Shown here piece after piece: positions 12,783-19,886 of a DNA stretch of 31,165 bases. Under the pieces are notes generated by a model. The model saw nothing but the letters and a program-made list of their open reading frames with translations, was not told the origin of the DNA and ran no database searches. How positions within the stretch are numbered: position 1 is the stretch's first letter; the number at the start of each line of letters is the position of its first letter. The stretch spans positions 1 to 31,165 of the IMG/VR virus record IMGVR_UViG_3300009002_000654, one strand, 5' to 3'. The position numbers were made by a program, and so were the translations under genes. Source of the stretch: a virus.

Positions 12783-12839
12783 TGCGGGGTAGCTCAATGT
12801 AGAGCCGGTGTTTTGTGGGTTTGACTCCCACCCCCGCTA
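12783..12839 (+). tRNA. tRNA-like RNA lacking the anticodon arm
   Basis: GCGGGG (12784-12789) pairs with CCCCGC (12832-12837); TA follows; the D-arm is GCTC-AATGTA-GAGC (12792-12805), with a shortened loop missing GG; the T-arm is GTGGG-TTTGACT-CCCAC (12815-12831). Between the D and T arms are only nine bases (CGGTGTTTT) instead of about 23, so there is no anticodon stem-loop. All helices present are clean. It cannot decode. It may be a deleted tRNA relic or a mini-tRNA that still binds tRNA-handling enzymes. Confidence 0.6.
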
Positions 12840-12853
12840 CTAAATAATAAACA

Positions 12854-13000
12854 ATGCCACACCTATATTGCCTCTTATGTAGAGGAACTGGAAGATTGCA
12901 AGGCTTAATTGCTAGACGATGCTTCTGCACAAGAAATGACAAAAATGGTAGATCACCACGATTACAAACCAATTCTATCCTCAGTCCCTCTGAAGATTAA
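12854..13000 (+). CDS. Zinc-ribbon-like mini-protein (48 aa)
   Basis: A 48-residue ORF with CLLCRGTGR near residues 6-14 and CFC near 23-25, a CxxCxGxG half-site like that at 8176, with a basic body. Possible single-zinc module. Its 3' third overlaps the ORF at 12936 in another frame, so at least one of the two may be false. Confidence 0.45.
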   Translation: MPHLYCLLCRGTGRLQGLIARRCFCTRNDKNGRSPRLQTNSILSPSED

Positions 13001-13088
13001 AAAAGCTATTATCCTACTGGATAATGGCAAATACTTACATGTCCATACCCCAATGTTGGGGGTGGGAAACTCTGCAAAACTTAACTAA
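12936..13088 (+). CDS. Hypothetical mini-protein (50 aa)
   Basis: A 50-residue ORF, mixed beta and helix (KAIILLDNGKYLHVHTP), with four His. It overlaps the preceding zinc-ribbon ORF by 65 bases and joins the next gene through TAATG, which supports it as the upstream partner in a coupled pair. Unknown function. Confidence 0.45.
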   Translation: MTKMVDHHDYKPILSSVPLKIKKAIILLDNGKYLHVHTPMLGVGNSAKLN

Positions 13089-13369
13089 TGACCACTATAC
13101 GAACTTTAACGCAAGATGACGGTTCAACTGTCAACATCAAATACGTACGCCAAGTAACCCAAGCTTCTAAACAAACCACGGGTACTATACGTGCTAACTC
13201 GTACGAACACGAGGTAAAGAACTCAACTCTTCCTATAGTTCTTGAACCATCTTTAACCATCTCTGGTTACGGATGGAATACGCTTGGGGGGATTCGTCAA
13301 CAGTACAATCTGATTGGCAAAACATTAAGCAATCATTACGTTATCGAACGTATGGTTGTAAGTCTTTAG
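13088..13369 (+). CDS. Hypothetical beta-rich protein (93 aa)
   Basis: A 93-residue soluble protein, Thr-, Ser- and Gly-rich with mainly beta propensity (SLTISGYGWNTLGGI). No signal peptide and no recognised domain. The start is in a TAATG overlap; a terminator-like hairpin follows. TAG stop. Confidence 0.6.
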   Translation: MTTIRTLTQDDGSTVNIKYVRQVTQASKQTTGTIRANSYEHEVKNSTLPIVLEPSLTISGYGWNTLGGIRQQYNLIGKTLSNHYVIERMVVSL

Positions 13370-13396
13370 TTTGATAGTGGATATCAGATTTTTGGT

Positions 13397-13449
13397 GGGG
13401 GGGTGAGTTTAGCTCAAATGTGTTGGTTTCAGTCTCCCCCCTTACTTTT
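13397..13449 (+). terminator. Terminator-like G/C hairpin
   Basis: A run of seven G (13397-13403) faces six C (13436-13441), followed by TTACTTTTA. Inside is TGAG-TTTAG-CTCA. The TTTAGCTCAAATG core also faintly recalls a tRNA D-arm, but no T-arm is present. Confidence 0.5.
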
Positions 13450-13460
13450 AAATCCTTACC

Positions 13461-13700
13461 ATGTATCTATTTCTCTTCTGCTTCTGCATATCGGCACTAA
13501 CACTTACTTCTATCATTAGGATTCTCTCCATTAAGGAGATGATAGCTACTGGTATATACTTAGGTATAATGATAGTATCGATGATTAATGCTCATGACCA
13601 ACTTCATAACTACGCTATCCTACTATGGATTTCAGCTGTTTATGTAAGTCTAGAACTAATATACTACTCAACTAAACTTATCACTCAACGTTGTGTGTAG
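13461..13700 (+). CDS. Three-helix membrane protein (79 aa)
   Basis: A 79-residue protein, almost entirely hydrophobic, with helices at about residues 2-20, 27-46 and 49-70 and short polar turns (SIKEM, AHDQLHN). Very short hydrophilic tails. Holin-like size, but no family evidence. The start follows AAATCCTTACC. Confidence 0.6.
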   Translation: MYLFLFCFCISALTLTSIIRILSIKEMIATGIYLGIMIVSMINAHDQLHNYAILLWISAVYVSLELIYYSTKLITQRCV

Positions 13701-13731
13701 TGCGGATTATTAACTAATAAATTTAATTAAG

Positions 13732-13878
13732 ATGAAATATTGTAACGCAGTATATCACAATTCAAATAACATGGAGTACACTAATCGTTCTTTCGGAGAG
13801 TTTCTCTTTTTCATCATCGCTATGCCTCTCTTGACCATCTTTGGAGGAGCTCTTATAGCAGTAAGTCTTTTAATATGA
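13732..13878 (+). CDS. Single-pass membrane mini-protein (48 aa)
   Basis: A 48-residue protein with a polar N-terminus (about 20 residues) and one C-terminal hydrophobic helix (residues about 23-47, FLFFIIAMPLLTIFGGALIA). Tail-anchored topology is likely. Joined to the next gene by ATGA. Confidence 0.55.
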   Translation: MKYCNAVYHNSNNMEYTNRSFGEFLFFIIAMPLLTIFGGALIAVSLLI

Positions 13879-14249
13879 ATATCTTTCAAAAAATCGTAAC
13901 CCTCTTTGGTCTACGACCTGAAGCCATTTCTAACCCTAAGAAGCGTCTAGCTTTCTACGAGTACCTTCTCGAGTATCTAAAAGCAACTAAGGGAGAAATG
14001 AACTCATCCTTCCTTTGCTTTGCTCTAAGTCCTTTCAATGTAGCTTGTCGTGAGTTGCAGAAGGAGGCACGTCCTTTCTGGGGCCGTTGTTGGAAGGTTC
14101 AAGAGGAGGTTAAACTCTTACAGAATAGCGTTCACTTAGACCCAGAAGTCCGAGGTAACCTTAACTGTAACCACTCCTGCTTCTTTACGAACGATGATCG
14201 CATCAAATTTATTAACGAGTGTATTGCTCTACTAAAAAAAACGTCATGA
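13875..14249 (+). CDS. Hypothetical helical protein (124 aa)
   Basis: A 124-residue helical protein with a short hydrophobic N-terminus (IFQKIVTLFGL), a conserved-looking helix (KKRLAFYEYLLEYLKATKG) and five Cys, some in an FLCFALSPFNVACREL segment. No recognised family. It sits between two membrane-protein genes with ATGA overlaps at both ends, so the products may act together. Confidence 0.65.
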   Translation: MNIFQKIVTLFGLRPEAISNPKKRLAFYEYLLEYLKATKGEMNSSFLCFALSPFNVACRELQKEARPFWGRCWKVQEEVKLLQNSVHLDPEVRGNLNCNHSCFFTNDDRIKFINECIALLKKTS

Positions 14250-14647
14250 AAACCATGCATAAATTTACCATCTTATTGTCACTTCTAGCAGTCTCAGCAT
14301 TTTCTTCACAGATTGCTGATGTCATCGTTTACTTCTGGCTTGATAAGTTAGAATGTAATGAGTACTTCGTACTCTTCTGCTCATTCTGGGACACCGTGAA
14401 GGCTAACGCTTTCCACTATCTCATTGCATTCCTTGTGTATAACATAGGCTTCCATGCCTTTGTTGGTTCACTCTGTCTGTTTGTTGAACAAGCAGTAATG
14501 CAACGTTTCCAGATCACCTCAATATTCTACAATGTCTTTGGCATTATTGCATCTATCCTAGTAGGTATGGTTGTAGCTCACCTTGTGGGCAACTTCTTAG
14601 GACTAGACAAGGTGTTTTACAACGTATACCAATTTATTAACGCATAA
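14246..14647 (+). CDS. Multipass membrane protein (133 aa)
   Basis: I take the ATG at 14246, in an ATGA overlap, as the start. It has an N-terminal hydrophobic segment (residues about 6-28, possibly a signal) and helices near 55-82 and 92-118. The loop at about 30-52 contains two Cys. No known family. Part of the envelope-directed run. Confidence 0.65.
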   Translation: MKTMHKFTILLSLLAVSAFSSQIADVIVYFWLDKLECNEYFVLFCSFWDTVKANAFHYLIAFLVYNIGFHAFVGSLCLFVEQAVMQRFQITSIFYNVFGIIASILVGMVVAHLVGNFLGLDKVFYNVYQFINA

Positions 14648-14658
14648 AAGTACAGACT

Positions 14659-14943
14659 ATGAAATACTTACTAACTCTCCTTCTTGGTATCGCTCTCTTT
14701 AGCTGTGCCGAACCTTCACAGGATACACGGTCTAGCTGTGATTGTCCTTCATTCGTTACTGGTGAACCACTAGTTAACTTCCCAGACAGTAACTTTACAG
14801 CCGTTGTAAAGTCTGGTTATGTCGATGACGTCTGCGATCTAGCAGTCTATGTCTATGGAGGTACTCTTAAGACTCGCCAGTATCAGGCAGTAGATTGCCA
14901 TATTGCTAAGCTCTACAAATCCTCTGCATCATGTTGCGACTAA
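14659..14943 (+). CDS. Lipoprotein (94 aa)
   Basis: A lipoprotein signal: basic start, hydrophobic core and lipobox LFSC with the lipidated Cys at residue 16. The mature protein has about 78 residues with seven more Cys (SSCDCPS ... SSASCCD), so disulfides are likely. Phage lipoproteins often block receptors or DNA entry of competing phages; that is a family-level possibility, not shown here. Its 3' end overlaps the next gene by 13 bases. Confidence 0.75.
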   Translation: MKYLLTLLLGIALFSCAEPSQDTRSSCDCPSFVTGEPLVNFPDSNFTAVVKSGYVDDVCDLAVYVYGGTLKTRQYQAVDCHIAKLYKSSASCCD

Positions 14944-15287
14944 CTACCTTCTCAAAGATGTTTATCTCCTGCACTATACTGTTTTTGTTGTTTTGCTTAC
15001 TTACTAAGCCAACAACAATCTTCTCATCTACTGAAGTCATATGTGCCGAAGTCACTAGTAAATGGCAACTGTCTTATTACAATGAAGACGGTATGATGAC
15101 GATGAAGCGTGGGATTACGACAGACCAAGGACTTTTCCAAATGGATGATCCCCTGTTTAGCACAATTGACTATGCTGTTGAGTATGGTAGTATTGAGCTG
15201 CATAGAAAGTATTCCTTTACCGCCTCAAGTGCCTTACTCTCTAGGTACAGGTACGTAATTTCTTCAGTAACTATTTGCACTCAGTAA
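14931..15287 (+). CDS. Anchored or secreted hypothetical protein (118 aa)
   Basis: A hydrophobic segment at residues about 10-26 serves as anchor or uncleaved signal. The rest is a beta-rich extracytoplasmic domain with two Cys far apart (C38, C116), which may form a disulfide. Overlaps the lipoprotein gene, so they are probably made together. No family recognised. Confidence 0.65.
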   Translation: MLRLTTFSKMFISCTILFLLFCLLTKPTTIFSSTEVICAEVTSKWQLSYYNEDGMMTMKRGITTDQGLFQMDDPLFSTIDYAVEYGSIELHRKYSFTASSALLSRYRYVISSVTICTQ

Positions 15288-15353
15288 TCATGAAGGGACT
15301 CAAGTAATAATTGCAGCCGCCTGATCCAGAATTGGGTTTTAGGTATGTTTGTA

Positions 15354-15392
15354 GTAGGGGTCTATCATAGGGGTAGGCTCCTACATTTTTTT
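15354..15392 (+). terminator. Rho-independent terminator
   Basis: GTAGGGGTC (15354-15362) pairs with GGCTCCTAC (15376-15384) with two G-U pairs, followed by A and a run of T. It ends the 13461-15287 run. Confidence 0.8.
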
Positions 15393-15414
15393 CAAATCAA
15401 TAAATAACTAACTT

Positions 15415-15978
15415 ATGAGTAACGTTTCCGTCCAGCACCACACCCACGCTAAACGTGTTGAAGAAGCTGCCGCCTTTCTAATAAAGAAGACAACCGAGTA
15501 CCAAACCATCTTGGATGCCGTTCCAGCTGCAGAGGCTAAGCTTGCTGGCCTTGATGCCGCATATGCTGAACAACAGCGCATTGCTGATCTTGACCTTTCC
15601 CTGAAGATTCGGGAGAACAAGACCTTTGCCTTCATTAAGATTGCTGGTGAACTCAATAACGCTGTTATCAGTGGAGCTAAACTACAAGCTCTTCAGAACT
15701 CAATAAACTCTGCCGAACAGGCGCAGGTAGATGCTGTCAACAAGTGTGAAATCCGTAGCAAGCAAGCTATCGATGCCGCTGTTGCTACCGCCAAGGCTAC
15801 TGCTGCTCTTGAGCAAGCAGAGCTTCGTGCCCAGTTGACCACTGCACAAAGCCAGCTCACGTTCCTTACGGATCAGATGGCTCAGATGCGTGTTGACAAT
15901 GATGCACAACGCGTTACAGCAACCGCAATGGTTACTGCAGCTACTCGTGGGCAAGTGAACGTCACTTCCGCCAACTAG
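15415..15978 (+). CDS. Ala/Gln-rich coiled-coil protein (187 aa)
   Basis: A long helical protein of 187 residues, nearly all Ala, Gln, Glu, Lys and Leu, with heptad-like repeats across about 10-165 and a short polar tail. No Pro after residue 40. Codon use is C/G-ending (GCC, GCT, AAG, CTC), unlike neighbours, suggesting strong expression. It stands alone between terminators at 15354 and 16001. Likely an oligomeric structural or scaffold-type protein; no family recognised. Confidence 0.75.
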   Translation: MSNVSVQHHTHAKRVEEAAAFLIKKTTEYQTILDAVPAAEAKLAGLDAAYAEQQRIADLDLSLKIRENKTFAFIKIAGELNNAVISGAKLQALQNSINSAEQAQVDAVNKCEIRSKQAIDAAVATAKATAALEQAELRAQLTTAQSQLTFLTDQMAQMRVDNDAQRVTATAMVTAATRGQVNVTSAN

Positions 15979-16000
15979 TAACAATTTCGATACGAATAGA

Positions 16001-16028
16001 GGAGGTGGACTTAGGTCTACCTCCTTTA
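16001..16028 (+). terminator. Terminator before tRNA-Phe
   Basis: GGAGGTGGAC (16001-16010) pairs over ten positions with GTCTACCTCC (16015-16024) around TTAG, followed by TTTACTT. It separates the coiled-coil gene from the tRNA. Confidence 0.7.
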
Positions 16029-16031
16029 CTT

Positions 16032-16104
16032 AGACTCATAGCTCAATTGGTAGAGCGCTAGTTTGAAATACTAGAGGTCGGTGGTTCAAATCCACCTGAG
16101 TCTA
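16032..16104 (+). tRNA. tRNA-Phe (GAA)
   Basis: A fully canonical tRNA. Acceptor AGACTCA/TGAGTCT (7 bp), TA, D-arm GCTC-AATTGGTA-GAGC, anticodon arm CTAGT-TTGAAAT-ACTAG with U33 and anticodon GAA, variable AGGTC, T-arm GGTGG-TTCAAAT-CCACC, discriminator A. CCA is not encoded, so the host must add it. It is the only standard tRNA in the window and a useful yardstick for the aberrant ones. Confidence 0.95.
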
Positions 16105-16119
16105 CAAAAATAAATCCTT

Positions 16120-16284
16120 ATGATAAAAGCAGACGGAAAAGACCATCTCTGTAAAGGTTGTGATCAACTCGTACATGACTCATGCGATACTGTAAAACAA
16201 GCATCAACTTGTTGGCGACTCGCAATTACCAAAACTCTAAAAATCAAGACAAATGACACTTGTAACAGCTCAAGACATTGGTAA
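16120..16284 (+). CDS. Cys-rich mini-protein (54 aa)
   Basis: A 54-residue ORF with CKGC, then C, C and a later C (LCKGCDQLVHDSCDTV ... STCW), plus two His. A small zinc-binding fold is possible. It overlaps the following gene by 32 bases in another frame, so its true end may be earlier or it may be one of two overlapping genes. Confidence 0.45.
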   Translation: MIKADGKDHLCKGCDQLVHDSCDTVKQASTCWRLAITKTLKIKTNDTCNSSRHW

Positions 16285-16621
16285 ATTCTTTACCCAAGAT
16301 AATAACAAAACTAAGTGGGAACTTACAGGGATAAATAAAGCTGCCTTTAACGGAGGTTGTCCTATCCTAACATTAGCCCAGTCTACGGGAGGTAGCCAGA
16401 CAGTATCACATAACTACTTTGTGAGACACTATCTAAGAGCAATTGTCTACCCTAAAAGGTTGACTATCTGTGCCTGTACCACTAAAGCAAGAAAAACTGT
16501 ATTACTTTACAGTGGTGATGAAGGTCTATACTACACTAGTCTTGATAATGGTACACTCCGTAATCAGTATCACTTGACTCATTCTCAATTCGTCAAAGTA
16601 AAAGAATACAAATCATGTTAA
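16253..16621 (+). CDS. Hypothetical protein (122 aa)
   Basis: A 122-residue soluble protein, mixed alpha/beta, with ICACTTKARKT in the middle. No signal peptide, no known domain. It overlaps the next gene start by seven bases. Start context AAGACAA-ATG without a Shine-Dalgarno sequence. Confidence 0.65.
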   Translation: MTLVTAQDIGKFFTQDNNKTKWELTGINKAAFNGGCPILTLAQSTGGSQTVSHNYFVRHYLRAIVYPKRLTICACTTKARKTVLLYSGDEGLYYTSLDNGTLRNQYHLTHSQFVKVKEYKSC

Positions 16622-16827
16622 CAGCACTCATCTGCTTAGTACTAGCTATTATCTTTGTCAATTTCTTTAAGAAATGGGCAGATAAGAACTGGACTAACGA
16701 AGCTCCTACGAGCAACAACAATATCATTGAACGTCATCAAAAGATGCTTGATACTGACTTTCGTAACTCATCCGTATACCGGGACTTTAAATCAGCTCAC
16801 GGTGAGCCCGGAATACCCAAACCATAA
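16615..16827 (+). CDS. N-terminally anchored protein (70 aa)
   Basis: A 70-residue protein with one N-terminal membrane helix (residues about 2-18) followed by basic residues (KKWADKNW) and a polar, flexible domain. Probably a cytoplasm-facing inner-membrane protein. Unknown function. Confidence 0.6.
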   Translation: MLTALICLVLAIIFVNFFKKWADKNWTNEAPTSNNNIIERHQKMLDTDFRNSSVYRDFKSAHGEPGIPKP

Positions 16828-16831
16828 TATC

Positions 16832-17266
16832 ATGAATTTAAAACAATGTTTAATCATTATCATTGGTGTACTAATGGCTTTCTGTGCTTCTGCTCAGGTG
16901 CCAACAGTATCTCCCAATGGAGAGTACTCCTTTCGTTTCATTGAAGAGTACCAAGTAGTAACAGGTCAAGGCGATACAATCAACGTAGGGCATGAAGCTC
17001 CTGATGGTATTACCAATGAAGGACATCTTTACTTTGATAAATCCTTTGAAGGGGTTATGTTGAAGGTTTATATTGCCGATCCTTGGATCTGTGATAATTG
17101 CGTGTTTCTTCAGTTCTCCGATAGGGGTAATGTTCTACAAAGTATGATGGTGTTCGTAAGAACACTTGATAAATATGTCGCCTATCAATCTCGATTGAAC
17201 GGAGAAGTTGTTATTATCGTAACTGACCGGAAATACCTTAAATTATGGGACTATGGAGCAAACTAA
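16832..17266 (+). CDS. Secreted hypothetical protein (144 aa)
   Basis: The ATG at 16832 gives a clean signal peptide (residues 1-22) ending CASAQ. The mature domain of about 122 residues is beta-rich with a Cys pair (CDNC) that may bind metal or form a disulfide. It may sit in the periplasm or at the outer membrane. No family recognised. Confidence 0.75.
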   Translation: MNLKQCLIIIIGVLMAFCASAQVPTVSPNGEYSFRFIEEYQVVTGQGDTINVGHEAPDGITNEGHLYFDKSFEGVMLKVYIADPWICDNCVFLQFSDRGNVLQSMMVFVRTLDKYVAYQSRLNGEVVIIVTDRKYLKLWDYGAN

Positions 17267-17357
17267 TAAACGGACCAACTTTGTTTGGTGGGCATCTGTC
17301 CTTCTGTTCCTCACGACCCTTTTAATCTTTCTATTCTACCCAAGCTTATTTGGGTAA
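17253..17357 (+). CDS. Single-pass membrane mini-protein (34 aa)
   Basis: A 34-residue ORF: polar basic N-terminus (EQTNKRTN) then one hydrophobic helix (residues about 9-31). It overlaps the end of the preceding gene by 14 bases. Positive-inside rule places the N-terminus in the cytoplasm. Plausible small membrane peptide. Confidence 0.5.
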   Translation: MEQTNKRTNFVWWASVLLFLTTLLIFLFYPSLFG

Positions 17358-17370
17358 CAAAACCAATACC

Positions 17371-17859
17371 ATGAAGTACATCTTTTCAATGCTGGCACTA
17401 CTTATGTGCCTTTCTGTCGTAGCTCAAGTCGAGTCTTATGCTACGACATCCTACTCAAGCAACTACGCTGTTGTAGACTCTACTGTCCATACAGGAGCTA
17501 ATGTCGCTCTTGAAGGCCATTTCGTAATCCAAGATCAGTCTGACGAACACTTCGGTGTTAACGTCGGTGTTGGCGTTGGGTATACCTCATTATCTAACCT
17601 CTCTAACGAGTTGTATGGTATGGCTACCTTTGGATTTTCGTTCACCGAATACTTCGACGGGGGCTTTGTTGCCCAATACACGATGGCCTCTAAACATCTA
17701 GGTTTAGGTGCTTATGGTGATATTAACATTCCGATTGGACAGTCCAAACGATTAAAGCTATTTGGTCGAGGTCAATTAATTCTGAGTACTAATGATAAGA
17801 TCGCAGCTAACCCTACGGTAGGCTCCATTGGAGCTGGTATCAAGGTCTCTTTTAAGTAA
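17371..17859 (+). CDS. Predicted outer-membrane beta-barrel protein (162 aa)
   Basis: Signal peptide at residues 1-19 ending VVAQ. The mature 143 residues alternate hydrophobic and polar positions in many short strands with Gly/aromatic motifs (GVNVGVGVGYTSLSN, FGFSFTEYF, YDGxF-like), as in eight-stranded OmpA/OprF-like barrels. It would sit in the host outer membrane during infection, possibly masking a receptor; that role is inferred. The start is ATG 17371 after AACCAATACC. Confidence 0.7.
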   Translation: MKYIFSMLALLMCLSVVAQVESYATTSYSSNYAVVDSTVHTGANVALEGHFVIQDQSDEHFGVNVGVGVGYTSLSNLSNELYGMATFGFSFTEYFDGGFVAQYTMASKHLGLGAYGDINIPIGQSKRLKLFGRGQLILSTNDKIAANPTVGSIGAGIKVSFK

Positions 17860-18059
17860 TCATGATTTCCGTTAATGACAAGGGATAGTAATGTGTGAGT
17901 TCATCCGTATGGTAATGAGCTTTGGAGTAGTTAAATAAGTAATGGAGTTGGTATATTTTGAATTCGGATATAACAACAAAGTCGCTATTTAACCATGTGG
18001 TCAAATGTTGGTGTTTGTACAAGACCATTACTTCTACACATTACGCAAATAATACTACT

Positions 18060-18518
18060 ATGACTATTTTTAATATTCAGTTTTTTGATCCAGATTTGTA
18101 TGCAGAAGCTATTATAGAGTTTATCCAACAAGAGGATGATCCAGATGATAGAGAGTCCTTAATAAAAAGCTTACCTCTTTCTTCGATCGATTGGTCAGAG
18201 ACATCTAATGGATATGATTATTGGGATGATCGTAACTGTCGTCTAAACGTATTCGACCCAAACTTTCAAGCAAACTTTTCTTGCCCAATAAATTCAGTGG
18301 ATACTAAAGGTGAGTGGTTATATGATGGTTACCCAGTCAGTAACTTAAGCTGGCAAACTTATCGGAACACCCCATACATTTATGGGTATTTTCTTAATTC
18401 TACAGCATTGTTAAACCCAAAGCTTTTAAAACCAAAATATAACTACGATGCAAGATACCGAGGAGGACAAAGAAGAGCAGAGCCACGTTTTAGGGTTTCT
18501 AAACGGAACCATAGGTAA
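18060..18518 (+). CDS. Hypothetical acidic protein (152 aa)
   Basis: I use the ATG at 18060 (after AATACTACT). Residues 8-40 are acidic (DPDLYAEAIIEF, EDDPDDRE); the centre has many Trp, Tyr and Asn; the last 25 residues are basic (RGGQRRAEPRFRVSKR) and are read over the start of the next gene in another frame (71-base overlap). No family recognised. The 200 bases upstream hold no gene. Confidence 0.65.
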   Translation: MTIFNIQFFDPDLYAEAIIEFIQQEDDPDDRESLIKSLPLSSIDWSETSNGYDYWDDRNCRLNVFDPNFQANFSCPINSVDTKGEWLYDGYPVSNLSWQTYRNTPYIYGYFLNSTALLNPKLLKPKYNYDARYRGGQRRAEPRFRVSKRNHR

Positions 18519-18927
18519 AGTAGCTATTGGGGGCTTGATCTTTGTTTTAGCATTCTTATGGTTAGGTAATACTTCCCTTAGTGAAGAAGCTACCCCAACG
18601 CAGGCTGAGACACTCTCTCCGTTAACCCCAGAAAAGGAACCTCTCGTGCTTAGAAAGCTTGAGAAAAGTCCTTTAACCTCTAAGGCCAAGTCTGGGTTTA
18701 AAGAGGATATTAACGATTATAAGACAAAGACTTTAGAAGCATTAACTCGTAATACGATGGGTCGTCATGAACTACCTGAGTTTACACGAGAAAGGCTAAC
18801 TGAAGCAATTGATTCACTATTCGACGCATTGTTGGAGGATACGTATAATTCGTATAGCAAATTTAAAGTAAACATTCCAAGAGTGGATACTTTACCTTCC
18901 AATGAGTTGTATAAAATGCTTGAGTGA
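18448..18927 (+). CDS. Single-pass membrane protein (159 aa)
   Basis: Acidic N-terminus (QDTEEDKEEQ), one membrane helix at about residues 23-41, a Pro/Thr/Glu-rich linker, and a soluble helical C-terminal domain (about 75-159). Likely type II or type I single-pass. It starts inside the preceding gene and ends in a TGATG overlap with the next membrane-protein gene, so the two are likely partners. Confidence 0.7.
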   Translation: MQDTEEDKEEQSHVLGFLNGTIGKVAIGGLIFVLAFLWLGNTSLSEEATPTQAETLSPLTPEKEPLVLRKLEKSPLTSKAKSGFKEDINDYKTKTLEALTRNTMGRHELPEFTRERLTEAIDSLFDALLEDTYNSYSKFKVNIPRVDTLPSNELYKMLE

Positions 18928-19886
18928 TGGAATACGATTTAACAACACTAGTTAAGAATATAGGTCCAATTGCTGGACTTCTCTTCGGCTGCTTCTTGAT
19001 CTACAAACTAATCCTTTCTGAGGATGCTGGTAAGAAGATTACTGATCAGTTGCAGAAGAGTAAACTAGGTATTGCAGATCTATTCTTACTTATTTTTGCC
19101 TTCCTTGAAGGTTTAGTAGCCGCTAACATGGGCAGTGATGCTCTTGGCGATACTTATACTACTAGATTTGTGAATCACATAGCGTTAGCACTAGCTGGCG
19201 CATTTGCTGGATTCATCTGTATTAAGGAAATTATCGACCTTGTTAATAAAGTGAGCAAGAGGGATGACAAGGGAAACCGAGTCCACGGAGGATTATACTT
19301 ATTTATCCAAGGACTACAACCTATCATCTACTTTATGATTGCTGCAGCAATGCCGATATTTAACTTAATTATCATCTCTAAGGGTACAGAAGACTTTGAT
19401 AAGCTAGCCTTGTTATGGGGTTCTGATTATAGTTACACCGAAATCTTTGGTGCGTTGCAGGATGTTACTGCTAGATCATTAATAATGGTCCTAGCTCACG
19501 TATCCCTAACGTTTGCTGTAGCTGTAGGTTCTATTGATGATGTTAAGTCTCCCGATAAGAAAAAGAAAGTAGAAAAAGATAAGAAAGAAAAAGGTAAGAA
19601 GAAATTACCATTGAAAGAAAGTTGTGAGTTAATGAGTCAGGCATTGTCTGGTACTCCTAATGCAGCAGCTATTTCAGTACTTATTGCTAAACATAAGATG
19701 TCAGATAATATGAGAGGAAGGATAGTCAACTTGGCTACCCAGTACTCCGATAATCTTAACTATCTTATTGAGGCAAAACAGAATGGTAATTCTGAGACTA
19801 TTGCAAAAGCTAAGGAATATTGCACCAAAACCGAAGCTAAATTTAACGGTGTACTCAAAGAATTAAAAGGAGAAAAAAATGAATAA
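18927..19886 (+). CDS. Multipass membrane protein with cytoplasmic helical domain (319 aa)
   Basis: Start ATG 18927 in a TGATG overlap (a GTG three bases earlier is also possible). Hydrophobic helices at about residues 10-30, 47-66, 82-105, 126-150 and 186-203, then a very Lys-rich linker (KKKKVEKDKKEKGKKK) and a soluble helical domain of about 90 residues. The Lys linker marks the C-terminus as cytoplasmic. No transporter or channel signature is recognised. It may anchor a phage process to the membrane. Confidence 0.7.
   Translation: MEYDLTTLVKNIGPIAGLLFGCFLIYKLILSEDAGKKITDQLQKSKLGIADLFLLIFAFLEGLVAANMGSDALGDTYTTRFVNHIALALAGAFAGFICIKEIIDLVNKVSKRDDKGNRVHGGLYLFIQGLQPIIYFMIAAAMPIFNLIIISKGTEDFDKLALLWGSDYSYTEIFGALQDVTARSLIMVLAHVSLTFAVAVGSIDDVKSPDKKKKVEKDKKEKGKKKLPLKESCELMSQALSGTPNAAAISVLIAKHKMSDNMRGRIVNLATQYSDNLNYLIEAKQNGNSETIAKAKEYCTKTEAKFNGVLKELKGEKNE

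Noticed and set aside
13385-13449. tRNA remnant around TTTAGCTCAAATG
   Set aside because: It only resembles a D-arm; no T-arm is present and the G/C runs fit a terminator better.
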